Positions 1-12,200 of a stretch of 64,000 bases of DNA are shown piece by piece; position 1 is the first letter of the stretch, and the number at the start of each line of letters is the position of its first letter. The translations under genes and the position numbers were made by a program. The notes beneath the pieces are model-generated. The model ran no database searches and was not told where the DNA came from. It saw only the letters and a program-made list of their open reading frames with translations. The DNA lies in contig OX365950.1 in the NCBI GenBank assembly GCA_947247005.1, positions 10,924,720 to 10,988,719 on the forward strand. The letters are read 5' to 3'. The stretch is from Spisula solida (taxonomy: Eukaryota > Mollusca > Bivalvia > Venerida > Mactridae).

Positions 1-81
1 AGGTATCAAAAATGTGTCATTAATAATAATATAACCTCATTGTATCATTCAAAATTAATAAAATATTAAAAGATCAGTTAC

Positions 82-205
82 CACGGCAACAGCAGATGAC
101 GCCAACATTTCATGTGGTGTTAATACAGCAAAATACGCTATGTTTGCTATAAGGTATACCACCGTCACGATTGTTATAGAAATGATGATAGCTCGTGGTA
201 AATTT
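82..205 (-). CDS. SLC7A-like: Gene B exon 5 (TM7 region), last exon inside the window
   Basis: 124 nt, acceptor atatttgtag and donor GTG|GTAACT. It encodes [17 protein letters not shown], then a helix ending in SSAVAV. It ends in phase 0, as gene A exon 5 does. The next exon would start left of base 1. Confidence 0.92.
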
Positions 206-3200
206 CTACAAATATAACAAGAAAAGAGAAATAATGGGCATGTGTTAGTTCTGAAAATAATTGTGTTTCGTAACGGTCTAAAAGTATAAACAACGGTGTA
301 GCTGTCAGGGGCACAATCGTGGTAGTAAGAATGCTGCTGAAGACGGTTTCAGTTAATTGTAAATCCATTATGCAGAACATATGATATTGTTCTCTCCTTG
401 TAGATGACACGGTGGTCTAGTGGGTAATGCACTTGGCTATGGTTCGAATCTCGACCGGGTCACTAGGCAATTTCTGAAAACTTTCAGTGTTTCATACCCA
501 ACTATAGATGCACTGGTTGCTAACCTATATGTAGTACCGCATGTATCACGTTTAGAAATGGCTCTACCCTGGAAGCTGGAGGTTATCGGCTAATTCGCTG
601 GCTTAGAATGAGAAGGTCGACCTTATAAGACCAATTCATATTTGAAATCTGCACCACATGAGTCTTTTTTCATGAAAATCGGAGCAGGCCATGTTGACCA
701 AACTGAAGCTGAAAAAAATTTTAGTAGTTTTTAGACGGCTTTTTTGTTTACTCAAAATAGCGTTTTTGTACTTACGACCTTCTCATTCTAAGCCAGCGAA
801 TTAGGCAGGGAGGAAAACGGATAAACACGCACTAGCGACAGTCACTGTCCAGCAAAGAAACACAAACGTTCTCCGTATTTGGAGGAAATGAATGCTAGTC
901 GAGAAAAAGTAGGAGCTATACTCACTTGTGAGGTTCTATTAATTCTTCTGTGAGGAAATTCAAATAACTCCTGCAACAAAATGTAAATAACAGTAAAATA
1001 CATGTACATGCATCGGAATTGCTTTATGTCTTGCGTTTTTTCTTTGAGTAGTCAGTTAAATTTGATATAATTGCCGCCAACATGCTTTACATCAATTTCA
1101 TTTTTGTTCGTTCTTATTAGTTTAGTTACTATATCAACATAAACACATGCATACTATGGAACGCCGTAACTGTGTATTGTGTTATTTTTATTTAAAGGTG
1201 ATGTAAGTTTCAGTATGGTTTATACAAGTCAACCTGTGGTTCCCAGCACTACTACAAGTCAACATGTGGTTCTCAGCACAACTACAAGTCAACCTGTGGT
1301 TCCCAGCACTACTACAAGTCAACCTGTGGTTCCCAGCACTACTACAAGTCAACCTGTGGTTCCCAGCACTACTACAAGTCAACATGTGGTTCCCAGCACT
1401 ACTACAAGTCAACCTGTGGTTCCCAGCACTACTACAAGTCAACATGTGGTTCTCAGCACAACTACAAGTCAACCTGTGGTTCCCAGCACTACTACAAGTC
1501 AACCTGTGGTTCCCAGCAATACTACAAGTCAACCTGTGGTTCCCAGCACAACTACAAGTCAACCTGTGGTTCCCAGCACTACTACAAGTCAACCTGTGGT
1601 TCCCAGCACTACTACAAGTCAACCTGTGGTTCCCAGCACTACTACAAGTCAACTTGTGGTTCCCAGCAATACTACAAGTCAACATGTGGTTCCCAGCACT
1701 ACTACAAGTCAACCTGTGGTTCCCAGCACTACTACAAGTCAACTTGTGGTTCCCAGCAATACTACAAGTCAACATGTGGTTCCCAGCACTACTACAAGTC
1801 AACCTGTGGTTCCCAGCACTACTACAAGTCAACCTGTGGTTCCCAGCACTACTACAAGTCAACATGTGGTTCCCAGCAATACTACAAGTCAACCTGTGGT
1901 TCCCAGCACTACTACAAGTCAACTTGTGGTTCCCAGCAATACTACAAGTCAACATGTGGTTCCCAGCACTACTACAAGTCAACCTGTGATTCCCAGCACT
2001 ACTACAAGTCAACTTGTGGTTCCCAGCAATACTACAAGTCAACTTGTGGTTCCCAGCACTACCGTATTAAAATATATTCACCAAAAGTTCCTCAATGTCT
2101 TCTTCTATATATATATATATACAGTTTTCTCATTTTTTTTATTTCTTCCTTCTTTTCTCATTTAATACATAGATAGTCGATGAAACAATATAATACTTAA
2201 ATATATACATGCATCCTTCAGGTTTGGTGTTTATGACTTCAAAGCAAAATTGTCAGTATCACAAGTAAAGCACAGTAGAAGGGAAACTGGCTTCCTCCAT
2301 ACCGTCGTAGCTATAGATACCACCAGGGATTAGGTAGAATACTTACCAACCTCCGAAAGCCCAGAAACCAGAATAAAATGCTATAGCAAGGGACCCTGCG
2401 CTGTAATCGCTATCAGCGAAGGAGTCTTTGAAATTGTCAACATCCCCTGAAAATATAGGAGTAGAAGACCGTTCTGAATAATTATGTCTTTTTAAGCCTT
2501 GGCAAATGCGTTTCTGATACAGTAAAACCTCGTAAAGACGAGCATCAGTGTCACCAGCATCCGGTCTATGTCGGGCAAATTTCAAAGTCCCGGCGAATTT
2601 GGTTGATGCTGTATATTGATTTATAAGTACTTATAAGTACGTATATACAAACATATCAATTCGTTCGTTCTTGACAGGGTTGAAAGTTGTCGGGTGCGAT
2701 GTATGATATGCCGTCTTGGATAGTATGACCTACCAGTATATGCCAGTATTAAAGTTGGCCTACCACTATAACAGTATGACTCCTGTCAGTATCTCGAGCA
2801 TGATACCTTGTCTTTGATACAACTGGATTAATCAAGTCAGTCATTTCTTTACATAACATTGTGGTACATAAGCATTAAAATTTAACTTAATATATATGTG
2901 TATTAGTATGTGACTTAGTGAATAATGTTTTGGCTTTCAATGTCCATTTCTCATATTTAAAACAATTTAAAACAATGCAATTGTAATATTAATATCGTGA
3001 TATCGCAATGTTGGTATACACGTGACAGACCTGAATAAACGGACTGTGAGATGGTTGTTTAATTCGTTAATAAGCCAACGATCTATAATTCGTCGACTAT
3101 AAATGAAAACAGACGAGCCTTGTTCTTAAAATTTGCATACATAACGAAAAAATAAGTCCGACTGATGGAAAATCTGACAGTATCTAATTAGAAGTTTATG

Positions 3201-6200
3201 CCCGAATCGATACCGGTACGGTCTAAGACGGACTTTTATTGTTTATTCATTGCTGAATTAGCGAACATGATCTTTTACAGGACAGAAGACGCTGTCTCAG
3301 TTTTCTCACTCCAGGAAGTTATGGTTTATTTTTGTTGTGATGGAAATTAAAGCCGCCACATGTTTAGGTAAACAAGTCACGTGGTTATTTGAGATAGTTC
3401 AAAGCCATTCCCAAAAAATGGCCCAACTTCCTGCAACAACAAATAACACTGGTTTCCGTTCATCTCCATTGAATTTTCATCTGACAAAGCAACACGGGCA
3501 ACAGACAATGCTGCAAGAGAAAAGGAATTTTGAAATACTAGTTCCTTTTATTCTATGTTTTTCCATCGACTATGTCAGTCGTAGTACGTGGCCATTTGTC
3601 AGTCCAATTGGCCAACGATAACCACCGGCTTCGAAGGAAGAGAAAGAAAGTGTGTGTGAGAGAGAGACACACAGAGAGATACAGAGGGACAATCTCCCAT
3701 GCTATTGAAAAAGGGACTGGATGGTGAATCGGGACCAAGAAGAAAAATAAGACATAGATTGGCGGATATGTTCATAATGTTTTATTCATGATACATACCT
3801 TCACCGATCCACACAAAGCCTATAATGATGATCATAAATAACGCCCCAAGTTTGCTAAACGTGATGATGACAGAAACTTTCGCTGACCATTTTACATTTA
3901 TACAGTTCACACTGACCAGCAATGCTGAAATAAAAACAATAACAGACTAACTAAATTTATAAAAGAAAAAGACAAAATAAACGATACACACACTGACCCG
4001 CAATTATCAATGCGAAATAAAGAAAATACAGAATGACAAAATGTATAAGATCAAAAGGCAAACTAAACGATACACATTTGTTCGCTACCTTTCTCTTGTA
4101 AGTTTCCTTCAAAATTCCGTTAAACTGCAAGTATCTGATTGGATTAGATTGTTATCAAACATGGCCGTCTGATGGACAATGTAACAATAAGCTTCATGAG
4201 GATTCGTCGAAAAAACTGCTATACATGTAGTTAGAAAGCACGAGGACATAGGCCAACATAACAGACATCCACTACCCGTGTAAACATGCAACCATTGCAT
4301 CTACAACAAAGGGCATGTTGACCTGCCATTTGATTAGAGCAAATAAAAGGTTTAGTATACAATACCCAAGTACATGTAACAATTTGGTTTGGGGCCAAAA
4401 CATCATCAACAAGAGTTTTAGAGACTTATGTAAAAACAGAAGTTAATTTCTTGCAAAGGGAAATAATGTCAGAGTTCTTACTTTTGACGACAACCAAACG
4501 TATTCCATATACTCGGTGACTAATTTGGTTAATATTAATAAACACCGTTACAATGCCATATGGCTATGATTGATCAAAGTCGGATTTGTATCACAGTTTC
4601 GGCGGAAAAAAGTGCAATAAATGTACCTACAATACTGCACACTTACAAAGCATTCTATAACTGTAATACGTCTATGGGTGTGGCTTGTGTACCATACCCT
4701 TAGTGTAATACAAATCACATACAGAACAACCACTCGGATATCGTACTTAATCTCAGGCGAGCTCTCGACTAAATACGATAACCTCGCGTTTTAGTTCTGT
4801 ATCTAAAACGAAACTTTAAAAACGCCACAAAACAAAATGAATGCAAGTTGTTTGATAAGCCCTCGAGTCTTTAAGTCCACGAGTCAGTAAACAAAATGTT
4901 GAAAACTTCGAGGGGTGTTACATATTATACACTGATTTACTGTTCTTTAAATTCTGGACTGTTTAGCGTCTATAAAAGGTACACCACTCATGTAACCACA
5001 TATAATTCCTGGAAACGTACAACACTCTACTGAATGCGATTTGAGTCTAGGAACTTAACGCTAGTCGCATGGAACTAGGTCTAAATATAAAAGAATATAT
5101 TTGGTGATTCATTTTCACGTGAAAGGTACGTATATGGTTCATTTCGTTAACAATTTCCAGTGCATTAATTTATCACTTAACCCAAGTTTAGATGTTTCTT
5201 AAATAAAAAGCATAATTTCAGTTTATCACATAACCTGAGGTCCTGGGGCCCGTTTCATAAACATATCGTAACTAAGATGCTATATTATCGTAAGTTTGGG
5301 AGATACGATAAACTTAACACTACGATAAGAGCGTTTCATAGACGCTGTCGTAACTCAACTATCTTTGCTACGATAACTTAGACTGTGCAATAAATATGTA
5401 AATGAGCTTGACGTGACGTTAGCCAATCCATGCATTGATCCGTCAATGACGTCAGGACAATATCAACGTCGCCATGACGTCGCGCTAATTGTACCGCTGA
5501 ATTTTGGCTAAAACTTATGCAGCGTACATCATCCTATTGAACAATAATGAGCGTTTTCTAAGGTTATGTGATAAATAGAATCTTACATTCGTGCTCATTA
5601 CGTACGAGTTTTATTAAACTCGTCGACAAAAACAATATGACACTCGGCAAAGCCTCGTGTCATATCATTTTGTCCACTCGTTTAATAAAACTCGTATGTA
5701 ATGAGCACTCATGCAAGATCCTCTATATATTATTATGACATACGTTTCTCTAACGTTTTTTAGCGTAGTACAAATGAGTACGTACGCACGGAGTTGCATT
5801 TCTCGTATAGTGACATGTGAATGTCATATTTACAATAACATGATATATAATGTGCACCTGCATCGTACGTATGATATATATGCCACCAAAGTATAGTCAA
5901 TAATAATATACTAGTATAACATTCTAAATTGGTATTTAACGTAGCTCGTAGGCGACATAAATACGATAAATTATATGGATTTCCTAAACCATTTAGGCCT
6001 CTAGCTAGAAGACATGCCATTTGTTATAAGAAACTAACAAGCCTGTGACCGACAAGTCATTAACCATTATAAATTATTGCACAATGTTCGTGCAAGAATC
6101 CAAGAGCTGCGAACAACTGAGCTTCAAAATAAAATGTTTCCTAAAACTGACATGAGGTGTTCTCACGATTTTGTTAATGAATTTCGAAGAACACTGTTCT

Positions 6201-9200
6201 GATGCAATGTTAGAGGACTAGAATTTATATAAGCACTATTATCAGTGTCATCATATCTGACCCCTGGTCATACAATAGCTACTTGATCATTCTTTGTTTT
6301 CATCGTGGTTTTATGACACTTTCAAACAGTTTTTGGTCATACTTTTGGAATATTATTATAATACTGATTTTAGCGCTAATGTCTGCTTAAAGTTTGATTT
6401 TAGTATGAGAATATTTATTAGTCTCTTATAATTCTGTTTAAGATGGTCACAATAAAGTTTTATAATATTAATTTTGCTGAAATTGTCAAAAACTACTCAT
6501 AAGAGTCTAGTCTTTTTAACGCTATCAGGATTTTCATAATTTTGACACTAAGTCCGACTTTCCCGGAGAACGGCTGATATACACATGCAATATAAGAAAC
6601 GCAGAAGAGACGCCGTATGTTTAAGATGCCTTAAGAGTCCTTCTTAATTTATTTCTTCTTATCACCACTCTGATAAAAATGCATTTATAAGCAATTTTCA
6701 ATGTTCGACAGAGTAGGTTAACTTCCACAAAAAATGTTCTTATTAGGCAGTCGTGAACCAGAAGAAATTGTACACGTATTAAGATAACGTACGGAAGCAT
6801 TTGATGCACTGATTTTAATGCCTTCGTGTTTTCTTGACTTAGAAGTAATTTTAATCGTATTAAGATAACGACGGAAGTATTTGCTGCACTGATTTTAATG
6901 TTTTTTCCGCCTAGGGAATTATTCTTGACAATCGTTTGAAATCATAAACAACGTAAGCATTAAATAATATCGTTTAAGAATATCGGCTTGACACTAAACT
7001 CATATTCTTAGGATACCGGGCTGTGACGAGATGGATTGACCTTTCACATGTGCATGGCATTAGACAATGACTAGAATAGCGTAGTAATTTAACCTAATGG
7101 TAGTTGTTTAGAATATGTGTGGTCGTAGTTTGCTACATGTCCGTACATTACCAAAGACGAAATAAAAAACACCAGGAGTCACATTCATTGACGTTGGAGC
7201 ATAAACTTCTGTAATACTACTATAGCAGATAATGTACCAATGAGAATGTGTCGTTGAGAGTGAGTATCATACTCAAATAAATATGAATTAGATTTTCTAG
7301 CTTGTACGTGTTTAGTATACCAATGTCCAAGGAGCCCTGTTAGCAAAGTTTAAGCCATAAACTAGGTGGATCAGTTCTCGGAGCACTGTAAAGTCAATGT
7401 CCTAGAATTCGAACAAACAGAGACGAAATACATGTGGCTTTAAGTCTGAGACCATAACAACACAGACACGGAGCCCCCTTACCATAAAATTATAGTTAAT
7501 ATAACACATAAATAATGGAGGAAAAGGCATCATGTAAGTTGTTATAGCATATGCAGTTTAGGAAATACTGTTCCAATGATCATAAAACCTTTTCCAAGCT
7601 CAACGCAACTTGAACGCAAAACTTGATTTGATCCTTTACAGCGCAACAGTTACAATTTAAAGTTACACTACTGCACGTGTAGATTGAGCATGGACTGATT
7701 GGGCTGGACATGAACAAAGTTTCATTATCATTGGGTCAGACTTATATTATACCAACGAACAGGAAATGTCCTGCAAACGTTACTTTATTAGAAAATGTCC
7801 ATCTCTTATCACTGAACTATTTCAAGTTGTATCAAGGACCCTATGTCCTGACAATGAAATTCCTCAACGTTATATACTGCGGGTACTAGCTGTAAATGGC
7901 CTTCTCAAAATTTGATTAAGAGACATAATTATACGATATTAATGACAGGAGGTTCATTGGCACATGGTTTCAAATTAACTGCGTCAAAATTATCTGAGTG
8001 TACCATACATTATAACATATATATAGGGTACATTCCGATAATTTTGAATCAGATCATTTGAAACCATGTGCCTATGAGGAGGTTGAGCACCCATTCTGAT
8101 CACCTCGGTCTTTATGTATTGCAGTATATTTACCAAAACGAGAAAGACCGAGCTTTCACAATCGTATAAATCGATTAATAAGGTCAGTCACTTGTTTACA
8201 TCACAGTGTGTACATAAACAATGCAATTTCTTTTATTATTGTCTTATTTATGCTCGATTTATACGTGTATACAGAACGATGTCTTATAAACATCTTATTA
8301 ACATTTCCACGGCAGACACGGTCATGGTCAAATAAACAATGCAATGGGTTTCACAGCCTGTACCGTTCTAATCTTTCGCCGACCTAATGAGCGCCAACAT
8401 GAGGTGCCAATAAGAGAGCTGAATGAACAAAGGCTAAAAGTCTACCTAAGTTTGTTTACGTTAAATGATAGGAATCAGTATCTGCAATGACACTACGTCA
8501 TCTAAATGGCACCAGTGGTTTATTGAAAGATAATGACTGATTTTAAATGACTACAACATTTTTTATGACGTACGTGTCGTGAGGCCGAAATATACCTTTA
8601 GTGGGGATCCGGAAGGGCCATCGTCTAAAAGATAGTCTAGGCAGGGAAGGCAGAATCAACCGAAAAAGCTGAGCACAGAAAATATAAAATACAACACCGA
8701 CCATAATTACACGACACAATGCCAAACACACGTACAGCAAAAAAAGCTGTATAACTGTCATGCAAAGTTGGAGTTTTTAAAACTGATATTCAGTAGCAAA
8801 GCATGTATTACATGTATTGTACACCAAAGCCTATAAAAATATACATATGGAAGCCCTGGAGGGCACTTTTGACTTAGGTGTTGTGACTTGTAACTTATGA
8901 CTTGTGACTTGTGACGTGTGACTTAAAACTTGTGACTAATGACTTGAGACTTACGACTTGTGACTTACATTTTATAAATAAATCTGCGCGCACTTCTTTG
9001 GACAGCGTGGATGGTAAAGGATGATGTCTAAATCGGAATTACCTGATAATAGTCTATAGTGAGTCAGGTAAGTCGGTATTAGTTTTGTTTGATTGAAATC
9101 ATCATTGTTGAAGGCCCCGACCCGTTATTCTGAATTGTTAACACAATTAACTAGAATACCCTTCATGTAATAGCATAATTTCCCCTGGCATAGCTGTGTC

Positions 9201-12200
9201 TTATACGAGTACATGTGCATACATAATTATTATGGTTTGCTTCCTTTTCGTTATCATTTGTGCGTCTCATTCGCGATGGATAGTTCGGATCATACATGGT
9301 ATAATGAATTAGACTTTAAGTTTTGTTGATGTACATGTATTAATAATTATATGTTCATCTACATTTTTCCAGGTGAAGAAAATGGAATGTCCGTGTTGTG
9401 TGTGTGTGTTCGGTGCGTTTGGTTCGACAAATGATGTGGCGATGCAAACCTAATTACCTGTATGTCTTAAAACCCAGCAAAGCAACCGGCTCAAATGTAA
9501 ACTTGGCAATTGTGTGACACTATTGGCTAGAATAGATTTTGAATGTGATTGTGTTACATGTATTTACCATAATTGTGAAGTAGAACATAAGGTTTTGCGG
9601 ACAATTCCAAGTTGTGGATATCAATACATTAACATTTATGGCGCCTACGAACTAAGCTTTTCAAGATGGCTTTATATTATTCGCATAAGTTTAATTTCAT
9701 AGATGTAATGTCAGTCAGACATGTTTAGACATTTGGTCATGTTTTGAAATACATGTGACCTAAACAATCTTATATTGATTTATGTAGAATTTATTTTGAA
9801 TAAACTTTGAAACGTTGTAATGCAACAGACTCAAAGTTGTCATTTTCAAATGTGTTTTTGTCTACCGTTCATCTTTTACAACATAATACTGCATTTCAGT
9901 TAACTTTGTACACAATATAAAGCAAAGACTAAAAACACTGTCAATTACATGATTAAATATCATTCCAAGATTTTGGCTTTAATGGATACTGATAACAAAC
10001 GAAGGATAACAAACTCATATTAAATTACAACATTTATAATAATAACACTTATAATGATACATTTTGCTGTCTATAATTTTATCAAAGGTAGTGTGTATGT
10101 CACATTTTACACATCATAAGTCTCAAGTCACAAGTCACAAATCACAAGTCACAAGTTACAAGTCACAAGTCACAAGTCACAAGTTACAAGTCACAAGTCA
10201 CAAGTCACAAGTTACAAGTCACAAGTCACAAGTCACAAGTCACAAGTTACAAGTCACAAGTTACAAGTCACAAGTCATAAGTCACAAATCAAAATCTTAA
10301 TTGAAATGCAGAAATAAAACAGACGTTATAACCATGCTTTACTTTACGATTAAATGAAGCATTAGACATGCATGTCAAAATTAATAGAGCAACATACACA
10401 TGAAATTATACTCAAGTGGCTCCGCATAACAATACCGACTTACAACATGCCATAATTAGTTATACAAATATTTTAAATCATGGAATATGCTGTAAATTGA
10501 TGAACTTCTGAATTAAACACACACCTTTCCAACATCCCAAAATCAATTGGAGTACATGTATATCATCAAGGTTTTGGTGTTGTACTATATCATGGTACAG
10601 GGTCTTAGAGATCCTATATCATAAACATTCTTATTTTGTGCCAGTCAGTCCAGATCGGTTTGTATTTCTCTCTCGACTATATCAACCATAACTCTATTTG
10701 AGTATATGAAGGTTCATAACGAGACAATACTATTGTGCTCAACTTGTGTGGGTTTATTGTAAGTATATGCATTTCTGTCCATTACAGTAAGAGTTGTTCA
10801 CAGCCTTTTATGCAATATTCCACAAGAGATATTTTCAGGATTCCACGACAGATATTTCATTTATCTCCACCTGCAAAAACAAACAAACATTTTAATTACA
10901 CTGGTCATTCTATTCACTCCTCTTAACCTAAATATTCGCCACGATTGTGACGCTAAAATTATAATCTAAAGTTGGAAATATATTATAGCAACGTCAACGC
11001 TAACTTTGTTTGCAATAACATATCGATAAAGAAGAATTTTAAACCTAACTCTTATGTAGTAGAATGAGTGTAATTCCGTGAACAATTGTTATTTAATCAA
11101 ACAACTAAAACTGACTTACCTGTCTTGCTATATATATTAAAATCCGATTCACGTATCATCCGTTTTTATCCACGTTATTGTTGGGCGTAAGGGAAAAATA
11201 AAGCATGCAAATATATTTATAGTTTGTTTGGTCACAACTTCTAAGTCACAAGTCACAAGTTATAAGTCACAAGTCAAAAGTGCACCCTGGGGCCTACGCA
11301 AGTCACAAGTCATAAGTCATTAGTCATAAGTCAAAAGTGCCCTCCAGGGCTTCCATATATACATACCCGACTTACACGATGGTTGCAACAACGCATTTTA
11401 ACCATTACCTACTCGTTAACTTAACAATGATTGTGTCACGTCATTGCCACAGGTGAACAAAATTATGCAGCTTATGATATGTAAAAACATTTTAATTAAC
11501 AGACTACAATAAAAAATAAACCTTACGTTAAGACCACCTCAACATTAAGATCAACTCAAAATAAAGACCATCGTGTTAAGTTCATTTTCACTTTTATATT
11601 TATTATTCAACCTCAATATTAAGACCGACTCAATAAAGAGACTGGGTATTATGCAATGGGAATATTATCACTGGAGTTTACTATGTACTAGTAAATGGAC
11701 ATGTCGTATTGACCAGTCAGGTTCGGCGTTCCATACAAATATATTATCTAGGGCAACAGAGAAGAATAGCATTGATAAGGCAATTTTGAGTAAGTTTAAA
11801 CAACCCAACTTACATGCATGTTCTTTACATGTATACTTAATTAGTACATGTATTAATTAACTTGTAAAAAGTTACTTACAGACGACGAGAGCCGCTAAAA
11901 GCCGTAAAGCTGTTCCGGGTGGATCACAGTCCGGAAATACTGGCTTCAACACGTATGTTGCAAATATCAGCGATGAAGCCGCTATGCCAACTGGTGCAAT
12001 TATAATAAAATTAATCCAAAGACACAGGAATGCAGGGAAGTCTCCGAATGCCCTTTTAATGTAAATATACTCGCCACCTGACTGTGGTATACATGCCCCT
12101 AATTCCGCGTAGCATAAAGCACACAGCCCCGAAAACACACCACAAACGGCCCACATTATACATGACATTCCAACAGATTTCACGTTCACTAAAATCCCGA

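Larger units (their letters stand above)
3925..11879 (-). other. Gene B intron 1 (7955 nt), no coding sequence seen
   Basis: Between donor 11879 and acceptor 3925 I see only small frames without domains. Its content is mostly repetitive: the composite foldback element at 5222-5727, a tandem duplication near 6775-6901, the MITE at 7954-8077 and the 2.5-kb inverted-repeat element at 8845-11358. In the remaining sequence I recognise nothing. Confidence 0.7.

Noticed and set aside
1179..2165. 328-codon plus-strand and 284-codon minus-strand frames with decapeptide repeats
   Set aside because: They are produced by the 30-bp minisatellite in gene B intron 3. The plus frame starts at a non-ATG codon and has no other domain.
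10064..10300. Telomere-like or coding meaning of the tcacaag array
   Set aside because: The heptamer is not a telomeric repeat, and the open frame only reflects the 7-bp period.
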